From NCBI RefSeq assembly GCF_000720255.1, contig NZ_JOJE01000018.1, positions 127,895-191,894 of the forward strand: a stretch of 64,000 bases of DNA, given 5' to 3'. The stretch's first letter is position 1; each line of letters opens with the position of its first letter. The stretch is from Streptomyces griseus subsp. griseus (GTDB lineage Bacteria > Actinomycetota > Actinomycetes > Streptomycetales > Streptomycetaceae). The notes beneath the pieces are model-generated. The model ran no database searches, was not told where the DNA came from, and saw only the letters and a program-made list of their open reading frames with translations. Both the position numbers and the translations under genes were made by a program. Positions 16,855 through 24,363 of this stretch are shown here, one piece after another.

Positions 16855-17964
16855 ATGGCAGACCTCCAGGACGAACTGCACACCACCCCCGAGGTCGGCG
16901 AGCTCGACGACCTGCCTGATCCCTTCGACGCGTACACCCTCGTCTCCGACCCCGACGCCGCCCCGCTGGAGCGGGCCCACGCCATCCTCGCCGCGCACCC
17001 CGTCGCCGACGGCTACAGCGGGCTGCCATGGGCGCTGCGCCATCTGCCCTGGTACGACCTGGAGGACGGCGAGAGCGCCGTCGACACGGATGTGCCGCGG
17101 CTGCGCGAGGGCCATGTCGGCGCGCTGCTGTGGTCGCTGCACCTGCCGGAGGGCCTGGCCGCCGACCGGGCCGTCGGGGCGACCCTGGAGCAGCTGGACC
17201 TGGTGCGGTCGGTGATCGGTGCCCATCCCGACGGGCTGCGCCTGGCCCGCAGCGCCGGGCAGGTCATCGACGCCCGCAACTGCGGCCGGGTCGCCGTCCT
17301 GCTCGGCCCCGCCGCGGCCGCCGCGGTCGACGACTCGGTGAGCATCCTGCGCGTCCTGCACTCCCTCGGCCTGCGCGTGCTCACTCTTACGGGCACCTCC
17401 TGGGCGAGTGAGGCGGGGCTGACCCGGTTCGGTGAGGAGGTCGTGCGCGAGATGAACCGCCTCGGGGTCCTCGCCGACCTCTCCGGCGCCTCCGAGGCCA
17501 CCATCCGCCGCGTCCTCGCCCTGTCCAAGGCACCCGCGATGTGTACCCGCTCCGCCGCCCGCGCCCTGCGCCCCCACCCGGCCAACCTCCCCGACGAACT
17601 GCTCGCCGAGCTCGGTGCCGCCAAGGGCCTGTGCCTGGTGCCGCTGACCGCCGAGCAGACCGGCCCGACGGTCCGCGACGTCGCCGACCACCTCGACCAC
17701 GTGCGCGAGGTCGCCGGGCCGCAGTGCGTCGGCCTGTCCGGCACCTACGACTCCGGCGCGGCTCACCCCCAGGACCTCGCCGACGCCTCCTGCTACCCGC
17801 GTCTTATCGCCGAGCTGCTGCGCCGCGGCTGGTCCGAGCCGGACGTGGCCCTCATCGCCTGGGGCAACGTCCAGCGCGTCCTGCGCACGGCGGACTTCAC
17901 CGCCAAGGCGGCCCAGCAGCGCCGGGAACCGTCGACGGCGAGGATCGCCGACCTGGACGGCTGA
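16855..17964 (+). CDS. Membrane-dipeptidase-like protein lacking all metal ligands (pseudoenzyme)
   Basis: 369-residue paralogue of the dipeptidase at 14065-15243, alignable over its length (LPWALR, LPRLREGxVGA, [17 protein letters not shown], VADHLDHxREVAG). Every catalytic position differs: HND is YSG (VADGYSGLPW), the bridging Glu is replaced (LLGPAAAAAV), and THND is TGTS. DLSH is DLSG, FSHSSSR is CTRSAAR, and GGDYDG is SGTYDS. The open frame is intact, with normal codon bias and no frameshift, so it is retained as a protein, presumably as a binding or regulatory pseudoenzyme. A 25-residue acidic N-terminal extension is also present. It follows the MerR gene by 123 bp. Confidence 0.85.
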   Translation: MADLQDELHTTPEVGELDDLPDPFDAYTLVSDPDAAPLERAHAILAAHPVADGYSGLPWALRHLPWYDLEDGESAVDTDVPRLREGHVGALLWSLHLPEGLAADRAVGATLEQLDLVRSVIGAHPDGLRLARSAGQVIDARNCGRVAVLLGPAAAAAVDDSVSILRVLHSLGLRVLTLTGTSWASEAGLTRFGEEVVREMNRLGVLADLSGASEATIRRVLALSKAPAMCTRSAARALRPHPANLPDELLAELGAAKGLCLVPLTAEQTGPTVRDVADHLDHVREVAGPQCVGLSGTYDSGAAHPQDLADASCYPRLIAELLRRGWSEPDVALIAWGNVQRVLRTADFTAKAAQQRREPSTARIADLDG

Positions 17965-17974
17965 GCGGGCCCTC

Positions 17975-18074
17975 AGGGGCTGTCCGGCGGATCATGCCGC
18001 AGACGCGGGGTCTGGCACGCCCACCTGCGGCGTTGTCGTCGGTTGCCGACTCCCCCACGCTCGGCTTCGCTCGG
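17975..18074. repeat. Dispersed Streptomyces-type repeat at the VOC gene end
   Basis: The ~100-bp segment starting near GGGGCTGTCCGGCGGATCAT and ending near CACGCTCGGCTTCGCTCGG resembles a repeat I remember from many intergenic sites in Streptomyces genomes; that recognition is memory-based. It lies between the convergent pseudo-dipeptidase and VOC genes and supplies the last ~25 codons and stop of the VOC gene. Confidence 0.5.
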
Positions 18075-18417
18075 CGTACACCTGGAAGTCCTTCTTCTCG
18101 CGGTCCTCCAGGTCCAGCGGCCGCGCGCCCAGGGCCAGCACCTTCTCGTGGGCCGCGTCCATCTCCTCCCAGGTTGTTCCGGCATCGAAGTCCAGATGGA
18201 ACTGCTGGGCGTTGCGGTCGGCGCGCGGCCACTCGGGCGGAGTGAGGCCCGTGGCCCGCTGGAAGGCGAGCCGGGGCCCCGCGGGGATCCGCAGGACGAC
18301 CCAGTCGTCGTCCTCCGCCCGGGGCGTCCCGCCGCCGAGCCGGGCGTAGAAGTCGGCGAGCGCGTGCGGGTCGGGGCAGTCGATCACGACGTTGCGGATA
18401 CGTGCCACGGGCGGCAT
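17992..18417 (-). CDS. VOC (glyoxalase/bleomycin-resistance) protein with replaced C-terminus
   Basis: 141-residue VOC-fold protein, start ATG 18417 (MPPVARIRNVVIDCPDP). The first ~118 residues match its upstream neighbour (VxDCPDPxALAxFYA, FQxAxxxxPPxWP, QQFHLDxD, VLALGAxPLD, FxVYA). After VYA the neighbour ends ADPAGHPFCLC, whereas this one runs into RSRAWGSRQPTTTPQVGV and stops inside a dispersed repeat. The final beta strand with its usual GHPFCL motif, often carrying a metal-site residue region, is therefore lost. It is probably the second gene of a two-gene operon and may be functionally impaired. Confidence 0.8.
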   Translation of the reverse strand: MPPVARIRNVVIDCPDPHALADFYARLGGGTPRAEDDDWVVLRIPAGPRLAFQRATGLTPPEWPRADRNAQQFHLDFDAGTTWEEMDAAHEKVLALGARPLDLEDREKKDFQVYAERSRAWGSRQPTTTPQVGVPDPASAA

Positions 18418-18431
18418 GGGACCTCCAGATC

Positions 18432-18791
18432 TCAGCAGGCGCAGAGGCAGAACGGGTGCCCCGCCGGGTCCGCGTACACACGGAACGTACGCGAGCGGTC
18501 CGCCGCGTCCAGCGGCTTCGCGCCCAGCGCCAGCACGCCCTTCTCGGCCGTGTCCAGGTCGTCGACGGTGAGGTCCAGGTGGAACTGCTGCGAGCGGTCG
18601 CCCGCGGGCCACGTCGGCGGTACGAAGTCGGGCGCGGCCTGGAAGGACAGCGACGGCCCGCCGGGCACCTTCAGGTCGACCCAGTCACCCTCCCCCTCGA
18701 CGGTGCCGCCCAGCACCTCGGCGTAGAAACCGGCCAGCGCACGCGGGTCCGGGCAGTCCAGGACGACGGCGCCCAGGTTGGCGAGTGCCAT
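18432..18791 (-). CDS. VOC-family (glyoxalase-like) protein
   Basis: 119-residue VOC-superfamily protein, a fold used by glyoxalases, dioxygenases and antibiotic-binding proteins. It has the paired beta-alpha-beta-beta-beta modules (LGAVVLDCPDPRALAGFYAEVLGG; QQFHLDLTVDDLDTAEKGVLALGAKPLD) and the normal end FRVYADPAGHPFCLC. ATG 18791 is preceded by GAGGAGG at 5 nt, better than the earlier ATG at 18821. It is 14 bp upstream of the truncated VOC gene and divergent from a CGNR regulator; a GTAACCGTTAC dyad lies between them. The substrate is unknown. Confidence 0.88.
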   Translation of the reverse strand: MALANLGAVVLDCPDPRALAGFYAEVLGGTVEGEGDWVDLKVPGGPSLSFQAAPDFVPPTWPAGDRSQQFHLDLTVDDLDTAEKGVLALGAKPLDAADRSRTFRVYADPAGHPFCLCAC

Positions 18792-18836
18792 GACTTCCTC
18801 CTCGAAGCGAGTGTTACCCATAGAGGCGATTAACCA

Positions 18837-18847
18837 GTAACCGTTAC
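18837..18847. promoter_or_regulatory. Candidate operator GTAACCGTTAC between VOC and CGNR genes
   Basis: GTAAC-C-GTTAC is a perfect dyad in the 116-bp divergent intergenic region, with related half-sites GTTACCC (about 18813) and GGTAACG (18867-18873). It could be the binding site of the CGNR regulator. Confidence 0.4.
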
Positions 18848-18907
18848 CGCATGCTCCCCCATAAGAGGTAACGTCGCAAGGGGAATCGCGGGAGGTAGCG
18901 TGCAGCC

Positions 18908-19414
18908 ATGAGTGAAAGATCGCTCGCGCCGGGCGGCCTGGCTCTGATCGAGTCCCTGGTGAACACGCTGGACGTCGAGAGAGACAGCGATGCCCTCGGC
19001 GCGGCCGAGGTGCGTGAGCGCTTCGGGCTCACCGAGGACGATCTGCCGTACGCCCGCGAGCTGCGCGAATCCCTGCGCGCGACCCTGCTCGCCCACGCCG
19101 GCCACCCCCCGCACCGCGCGGTCACCCCGCTCGGCGACCTGCTCCGGGCTGCCCCGCTGCTGGTGACGGTCGACGCAACGGACGGCTCCGCCCGGCTCGC
19201 GCCCGGCGACGAGGGCCCGCTGCTCTCCCGGGTCGCCGCGGCCGTCGCCGAGGCACTCGTCGCGGGCACCTGGACCCGACTGAAGGCCTGCGAGGCCGTG
19301 ACCTGCCACTGGGCGTACTACGACCGCAGCCCGGCCGGGCGCAGCCGCTGGTGCTCGATGCAGGTGTGCGGGGCCCGCGCGAAGATGCGGAGGTACCGGG
19401 CCAAGGACGCGTGA
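18908..19414 (+). CDS. CGNR zinc-finger / ABATE-domain regulator
   Basis: 168-residue protein with an N-terminal ABATE-type helical domain (LALIESLVNTLDVER near the start, LRESLRATLLAHAG) and a C-terminal CGNR zinc finger in the variant form CEAVTCHWAYYDRSPAGRSRWCSMQVCGARAKMRRYR. The four Cys (CEAVTC...CSMQVC) would bind zinc and the basic tail would contact DNA. Such proteins are putative stress-related transcription regulators. It is divergent from the VOC pair and probably regulates it; that is inference. Confidence 0.85.
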   Translation: MSERSLAPGGLALIESLVNTLDVERDSDALGAAEVRERFGLTEDDLPYARELRESLRATLLAHAGHPPHRAVTPLGDLLRAAPLLVTVDATDGSARLAPGDEGPLLSRVAAAVAEALVAGTWTRLKACEAVTCHWAYYDRSPAGRSRWCSMQVCGARAKMRRYRAKDA

Positions 19415-19467
19415 TCCACAGGCAGTTCACCGGCCGCGCGGCCGTCCCGTGAGGCAGAATGCACACA

Positions 19468-19508
19468 GACGCCGGTTCGGCCGACTGAGCCTCGGCCGAA
19501 CCGGCGTC
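19468..19508. terminator. Perfect 17-bp bidirectional terminator
   Basis: Arms 19468-19484 and 19492-19508 (GACGCCGGTTCGGCCGA and complement) with a 7-nt loop lie between the convergent CGNR and UDP-sugar dehydrogenase genes. Confidence 0.85.
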
Positions 19509-19518
19509 GTGCGTACGG

Positions 19519-20862
19519 TTAAGCGGTGGGCCGACCCATCGCCCGGTACGTCCAGCCGGCCTTGCGCCACAGCTCCGGGTCGAGGGCGTTGCGTCCGTCG
19601 AGGATCACCCGGGCCGCCGCGACCTCGCCCAGCGCGGCCGCGTCCAGCTCACGGAACTCCCGCCATTCCGTCAGGTGCAGGACGACATCGGCGCCCCGGA
19701 CCGCCTCCAGCGCCGAGTCGGCGTAGCCGAGGGTGGGAAAGACCCGGCGGGCGTTGTCCATGCCCTTGGGGTCGTAGACGGTCACCTGACCGCCCTGGAG
19801 GTGGATCTGCCCCGCGACGTTCAGCGCGGGGGAGTCGCGCACGTCGTCGGAGTCGGGCTTGAAGGTGGCACCGAGCACCGCGACCCGTTTCCCCAGGAAC
19901 GGGCCGCCGCCCAGTACCTGCCGGGCCAGCTCCACCATCTGGCCGCGCTGGCGCATGTTGATGGAGTCGATCTCACGCAGGAAGGTCAGCGCCTGGTCGG
20001 CGCCGAGCTCACCGGCGCGCGCCATGAACGCCCGGATGTCCTTGGGCAGGCAGCCGCCGCCGAAGCCGATCCCGGCCCGCAGGAACTTCTTGCCGATCCG
20101 GTCGTCGTACCCGATCGCCTCGGCGAGCTTGGCGACATCGCCGCCCGCCGCCTCGCACACCTCCGCCATCGCGTTGATGAAGGAGATCTTGGTGGCGAGG
20201 AAGGAGTTCGCGGACGTCTTCACCAGCTCGGCGGTCGGGAAGTCCGTCACGACGAACGGCGATCCCTCCTCGACCGGCGTGGCGTACACCTCGCGCAGCA
20301 ACTTCTCCGCGCGCTCGCTGCGCACCCCGACCACGATCCGGTCGGGGTGCAGGGTGTCGTCCACGGCGAAGCCCTCGCGCAGGAACTCCGGGTTCCAGGC
20401 CAGCTCGGCGTCCGCGCCGGCCGGCGCGTTCTCGGCCAGGTAGGCGGCCAGCCGGTCGGCGGACCCGACCGGCACGGTCGACTTGCCGACGACGAGGGCG
20501 GGGCCGTGCAGGTGCGGGGCCAGGGAGGCGATGGCCGACTCGACGTAGGACATGTCGCAGGCGTACTCGCCGTGCTTCTGCGGGGTGTTCACGCAGACGA
20601 AGTGCACGTCGCCGAACGCTCCGACCTCGGCCCAGTCCTGGGTGAAACGCAGCCGCCCGGTCGTACCCTGGAACCCGGCGACATGCCGCCGCAGCAGCTC
20701 CTCCAGGCCGGGTTCGTACATCGGGGCCTCGCCCCGCTCCAGTTTCTCGATCTTCTCCCGGACGACGTCCAGGGCGAGCACCTCGAAGCCGAGTTCGGCC
20801 ATGGCCGCGGCGTGCGTGGCGCCGAGATAACCGGTGCCGATCACGGTGATCTTGAGGGCCAT
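19519..20862 (-). CDS. UDP-glucose 6-dehydrogenase family protein
   Basis: 447-residue NAD-dependent nucleotide-sugar dehydrogenase that oxidises UDP-glucose to UDP-glucuronate in two steps. It has the Rossmann start (MALKITVIGTGYLGATHAAAMAELGFEV), the Thr-Pro nucleotide motif (VCVNTPQ), STVPVGS, the substrate loop (NPEFLREGFAVDD), KTSANSFLATKISFIN, and the catalytic Cys in GFGGGCLPKDIRAF. ATG 20862 has GGAG 6 nt upstream; the frame extends to 20961 without another good start. It would feed envelope polysaccharide or GlcA-containing metabolites. GDP-mannose dehydrogenase is a less likely alternative. Confidence 0.92.
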   Translation of the reverse strand: MALKITVIGTGYLGATHAAAMAELGFEVLALDVVREKIEKLERGEAPMYEPGLEELLRRHVAGFQGTTGRLRFTQDWAEVGAFGDVHFVCVNTPQKHGEYACDMSYVESAIASLAPHLHGPALVVGKSTVPVGSADRLAAYLAENAPAGADAELAWNPEFLREGFAVDDTLHPDRIVVGVRSERAEKLLREVYATPVEEGSPFVVTDFPTAELVKTSANSFLATKISFINAMAEVCEAAGGDVAKLAEAIGYDDRIGKKFLRAGIGFGGGCLPKDIRAFMARAGELGADQALTFLREIDSINMRQRGQMVELARQVLGGGPFLGKRVAVLGATFKPDSDDVRDSPALNVAGQIHLQGGQVTVYDPKGMDNARRVFPTLGYADSALEAVRGADVVLHLTEWREFRELDAAALGEVAAARVILDGRNALDPELWRKAGWTYRAMGRPTA

Positions 20863-20996
20863 GGGTGCTCCTGGTCTGGACGTCGTCGGTGCGGGAGCGA
20901 GCATAGTCGGGGCGTGCCGAGCGCTTTCACCGGGCAGATTTCCACCTGTCGCCAAGGTCACGTATCAGTCGCGTGGGCGGAGCTCTAAAATTTGAG

Positions 20997-21010
20997 TTAC
21001 TTAACGGTAA
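20997..21010. promoter_or_regulatory. TTAC-N6-GTAA dyad upstream of acyl-CoA dehydrogenase
   Basis: TTAC (20997-21000) and GTAA (21007-21010) flank TTAACG in an unusually A+T-rich patch (20986-21020) about 50 bp before the acyl-CoA dehydrogenase start. It may be an operator or UP-like element; assignment to a regulator is not possible. Confidence 0.35.
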
Positions 21011-21061
21011 TTAGCGAGATCAACCCAGCATCACCCCAGCGTTTTTGGAGCGTGAGAGACC

Positions 21062-22219
21062 TTGGCCGGATCGGCTGACTTCGACCTGTACCGCCCGTCC
21101 GAGGAGCACGACATGCTCCGGGACGCGATCCGTTCACTGGCCGAGGCGAAGATCGCGCCGTACGCCGCAGCGGTGGACGAGGAGGCCCGCTTCCCGCAGG
21201 AGGCGCTGGACGCCCTGGTCGCCAACGACCTGCACGCCGTGCACGTACCCGAGGAGTACGGCGGCGCGGGCGCGGACGCGCTGGCCACGGTGATCGTGAT
21301 CGAGGAGGTGGCGCGCGCCTGTGTGTCCTCCTCCCTCATCCCGGCCGTGAACAAGCTGGGCTCGCTCCCGGTGATCCTCTCCGGCTCGGAGGACCTGAAG
21401 AAGAGGTACCTGTCCCCCCTGGCCAAGGGCGACGCGATGTTCTCGTACTGCCTCTCCGAGCCCGACGCGGGCTCCGACGCGGCCGGCATGAAGACGAAGG
21501 CGGTCCGCGACGGCGACCACTACGTCCTCAACGGCGTGAAGCGCTGGATCACCAACGCGGGCGTCTCCGAGTACTACACGGTGATGGCCGTCACCGACCC
21601 CGAGAAGCGCTCCAAGGGCATATCCGCCTTCGTCGTCGAGAAGTCGGACCCGGGTGTCTCCTTCGGCGCTCCGGAGAAGAAGCTCGGCATCAAGGGCTCC
21701 CCGACCCGCGAGGTCTACCTCGACAACGTGCGCATCCCGGCCGACCGCATGATCGGCGAGGAGGGCACCGGCTTCGCCACGGCGATGAAGACGCTCGACC
21801 ACACCCGCATCACCATCGCGGCCCAGGCCCTCGGTGTCGCCCAGGGCGCCCTCGACTACGCCAAGGGCTACGTCCAGGAGCGCAAGCAGTTCGGCAAGCC
21901 GATCGCCGACTTCCAGGGCATCCAGTTCATGCTCGCCGACATGGCCATGAAGATCGAGGCGGCCCGCGCCCTGACCTATCAGGCGGCGGCGAAGTCCGAG
22001 CGCGGCGACAGTGACCTCACCTTCCAGGGCGCGGCGGCCAAGTGCTTCGCCTCGGACGTCGCCATGGAGGTCACCACCGACGCCGTCCAGCTCCTCGGCG
22101 GCTACGGCTACACCCGCGACTACCCGGTCGAGCGCATGATGCGCGACGCCAAGATCACCCAGATTTATGAGGGCACGAATCAAGTCCAGCGGATCGTCAT
22201 GGCCCGCAACCTGCCGTAA
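21062..22219 (+). CDS. Acyl-CoA dehydrogenase
   Basis: 385-residue FAD-dependent acyl-CoA dehydrogenase. Family signatures are FSYCLSEPDAGSDAAGMKTKA (FAD/substrate loop), KRWITNAG, and the C-terminal QLLGGYGYTRDYPVERMMRDAKITQIYEGTNQVQR segment, with the catalytic Glu in YEGT. The start is a TTG at 21062 (LAGSADFDLYRPSEEH), supported by family length and conservation of FDLYRPSEEHDMLRD; the first in-frame ATG (21113) would delete conserved residues. The neighbouring order resembles fadE25-purE-purK of mycobacteria. The substrate chain length is not inferable. Confidence 0.93.
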   Translation: MAGSADFDLYRPSEEHDMLRDAIRSLAEAKIAPYAAAVDEEARFPQEALDALVANDLHAVHVPEEYGGAGADALATVIVIEEVARACVSSSLIPAVNKLGSLPVILSGSEDLKKRYLSPLAKGDAMFSYCLSEPDAGSDAAGMKTKAVRDGDHYVLNGVKRWITNAGVSEYYTVMAVTDPEKRSKGISAFVVEKSDPGVSFGAPEKKLGIKGSPTREVYLDNVRIPADRMIGEEGTGFATAMKTLDHTRITIAAQALGVAQGALDYAKGYVQERKQFGKPIADFQGIQFMLADMAMKIEAARALTYQAAAKSERGDSDLTFQGAAAKCFASDVAMEVTTDAVQLLGGYGYTRDYPVERMMRDAKITQIYEGTNQVQRIVMARNLP

Positions 22220-22241
22220 CCGCGGGCGGGTCGACGACTGC

Positions 22242-22271
22242 GAAGGGCGCCCGGAACTCCGGGCGCCCTTC
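22242..22271. terminator. Perfect 13-bp terminator
   Basis: Arms 22242-22254 and 22259-22271 (GAAGGGCGCCCGG and complement) with tetraloop AACT, then TCTC; it lies between convergent acyl-CoA dehydrogenase and GNAT genes and acts in both directions. Confidence 0.85.
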
Positions 22272-22273
22272 TC

Positions 22274-22933
22274 TCACACGTCCCTGTGAACCACGTCCCC
22301 TTGGACCAGCGCGTGCAGATGCTGGTCGTGCCAGCCGTCCGCGTGCAGCAACGCACCCCGCATCGTGCCCTCGAAGGCGTACCCGGCCTTGGCGGCCACC
22401 CGGCAGGACGCCTCGTTGGCCACCGCGTGGCACAACCGCAGCCGGTGCAGACCGAGGTCGTCCAGAGCCCACCGGCCGACTCGACGGGCCGCCTCGACCA
22501 CGACCCCGTTTCCACGGGCCGGGGGCAGCAACCAGTAGACGACCTCGGCGCTGCCGCCCGCCAGATCGACGTCGTTGAGCCCGACGAGCCCCATGGCCTC
22601 ACCACGGCCCGGCCGCGCCACGGCCCAGACGGCACCGGTCTCGGCCCGCCACCGCTCGTGCATGCGCGCGATGCGCAGCCGTGCCTCCTCGGCCGTCCCC
22701 ACGCTCAGGAGGTTCCACTGCCGGATCCCCGGATCCAGACCGGCGGCCACCAGGGCGCCGGCGTCGGCCGCTTCCCAGGGCCGCAGTTCGAGGCCGGAAT
22801 CAGGCAGCGGCAGCACCGGCTGGGCGTTGTCGGCCATCCGGCCGGAGGGGACGACGGCAGGGACGGGTGTGCTGGGGATCATCGCGGAATCCTGCCACAT
22901 GCCCGCGACTCCGCTCCCGGTAAAAGCCGTCAT
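22274..22933 (-). CDS. GNAT-family N-acetyltransferase (RimJ/RimL-like)
   Basis: 219-residue acetyltransferase whose core starts near residue 48 (LELRPWEAADAGALVAAG) and has the acetyl-CoA loop in WLLPPARGNGVVVEAARRV and the NEASCRVAAKAGYAFEGTMRG segment typical of ribosomal-protein/small-molecule GNATs. The first ~45 residues are not conserved-looking, and ATGs at 22900, 22882 and 22837 are possible starts. It is divergent from the DUF574 methyltransferase gene, with only ~70 bp between them. The substrate is unknown. Confidence 0.82.
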   Translation of the reverse strand: MTAFTGSGVAGMWQDSAMIPSTPVPAVVPSGRMADNAQPVLPLPDSGLELRPWEAADAGALVAAGLDPGIRQWNLLSVGTAEEARLRIARMHERWRAETGAVWAVARPGRGEAMGLVGLNDVDLAGGSAEVVYWLLPPARGNGVVVEAARRVGRWALDDLGLHRLRLCHAVANEASCRVAAKAGYAFEGTMRGALLHADGWHDQHLHALVQGDVVHRDV

Positions 22934-23001
22934 GGTCCGCCGTCTCCCTCACTACGTTATTGCGCAGTCCGATCACCGCTGCCCCTAGGAGACCGACCGT
23001 C

Positions 23002-23784
23002 ATGTCCGACCTCCGCACAGACGTGTCCCACTCGGCCCGGATCTGGAACTACTGGCTGGGAGGCACCGACCACTTCCCGGTCGACAAGGAGGTCGGGGAC
23101 CAGATCCTCTCCTTCGTCCCGGCGCTGCCCCGCTCGGCCGTGGCCGACCGCCGCTTCCTGGCCCGTGCGGTGCGCCATCTGGCGGGGGAGGCGGGGATAC
23201 GGCAGTTCCTGGACATCGGGTCGGGTCTGCCGACCGCGGACAACACCCACGAGGTCGCCCAACGGGTCGCGCCCGAGGCGCGGATCGTGTACGTCGACAA
23301 CGACCCCCTCGTGCTGACCCACGCCCACGCGCTGCTGTCCAGCACCCCCGAGGGCGCCACCGACTACGTACAGGCCGACGCGCACGACCCGGAGTCCATC
23401 CTGCGGGAGGCGGCCCGCACCCTCGACCTCGACCGGCCGGTGGCCGTCACCCTGCTGGGCGTCCTCAACTTCGTGATGGACACCGAGGAAGCCGTGGCCA
23501 TCGTGCGCCGCCTGCTGGACGCCGTCCCCTCGGGCAGCCACCTCGTCGTCTCCCACCCCACCACGGAGGTCGACGGAGAGGCGATGACGGGCGCGGTGGA
23601 GTACTGGAACAGCCAGGGTTCGGCCCCGATGACCCTGCGCGGCCGCGGCGACCTCCTCCGCTTCTTCGAGGGCCTGGAACTCCTCGACCCCGGCGTGGTC
23701 ACCTGCTCGCGCTGGCGCCCCGACGCGGCCGAGTTCGACATCGTCGACGTGACGCACTTCGCCGGAGTGGGCCGCAAGCCGTAA
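23002..23784 (+). CDS. SAM-dependent methyltransferase, DUF574 family
   Basis: 260-residue member of the S-adenosylmethionine methyltransferase family DUF574, which is greatly expanded in Streptomyces. Diagnostic are ARIWNYWLGGTDHFPVDKE at the N-terminus, the SAM-binding FLDIGSGLPTADNTHEVAQ and acidic VYVDNDPLV, and VTLLGVLNFV. ATG 23002 is preceded by AGGAG; the upstream frame to 22960 has no better start. The methyl acceptor is unknown; some members sit near regulatory genes. Confidence 0.9.
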   Translation: MSDLRTDVSHSARIWNYWLGGTDHFPVDKEVGDQILSFVPALPRSAVADRRFLARAVRHLAGEAGIRQFLDIGSGLPTADNTHEVAQRVAPEARIVYVDNDPLVLTHAHALLSSTPEGATDYVQADAHDPESILREAARTLDLDRPVAVTLLGVLNFVMDTEEAVAIVRRLLDAVPSGSHLVVSHPTTEVDGEAMTGAVEYWNSQGSAPMTLRGRGDLLRFFEGLELLDPGVVTCSRWRPDAAEFDIVDVTHFAGVGRKP

Positions 23785-23915
23785 CTCCACCGGCCCCTTC
23801 GGACACGAAGCGGATTACCGACGTCCGCCGAATGGCGAGGGAGCCCGGGGAGGCGTATGCCGGAAGGGCACCCGGACCCATGAGAGCCCGGGGCACACTC
23901 ACCCGAGGAGGAGCC

Positions 23916-24302
23916 ATGACCCAGTCCGGAATGCGGCCTGGAACGCAGTCCGCCGGCATGACCGCCATGAGCAGGGAGATGCAGGCCTGCGTCGAGGCGT
24001 GCATGTCCTGCCACACCGTCTGCGAGGAGACCATGAGCTCCTGCATGCAGGCCGGCGGCCAGGACCGCATGCACATCATGCGCGCCCTGATGGACTGCTC
24101 CGAGACGACCCGTATGTGCGCCGACATGATGATGCGCCGCTCGCCGATGTCGGCCGAGATGTGCGCCATGTGCGCCAAGGCCTGTGACATGTGCGCCGAG
24201 GCGTGTATGTCCATGCCGGACGACCCCATGATGATGCGCTGCGCCGAGGCGTGTCGCCGCTGCGCCGAGAGCTGCCGCACGATGGCGGGCGCCGCGATGT
24301 GA
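23916..24302 (+). CDS. Four-helix-bundle copper-storage-like protein (16 Cys)
   Basis: 128-residue Met- and Cys-rich protein starting at ATG 23916 (GAGGAGGAG upstream). It has 16 Cys, mostly as CxxxC, CxxC and CxxxxxxC spacings facing into predicted helices (ACVEACMSCHTVCEE, MCAMCAKACDMCAEACM, RCAEACRRCAESCR), the pattern of DUF326/Csp proteins that store many Cu(I) ions inside a four-helix bundle. No signal peptide is visible, so it is probably cytosolic like Csp3. It is monocistronic, with a strong terminator just after the stop and no copper exporter or CsoR gene nearby. Confidence 0.85.
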   Translation: MTQSGMRPGTQSAGMTAMSREMQACVEACMSCHTVCEETMSSCMQAGGQDRMHIMRALMDCSETTRMCADMMMRRSPMSAEMCAMCAKACDMCAEACMSMPDDPMMMRCAEACRRCAESCRTMAGAAM

Positions 24303-24317
24303 CGTCCCCCGAACGCG

Positions 24318-24348
24318 CTCAAGGGCACCCGCCGAGGGTGCCCTTGAG
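24318..24348. terminator. Perfect 13-bp terminator
   Basis: Arms 24318-24330 and 24336-24348 (CTCAAGGGCACCC and complement) with a 5-nt loop, between the convergent copper-protein and first LCP genes. Confidence 0.85.
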
Positions 24349-24363
24349 TGTGTGCGCGAGGTC

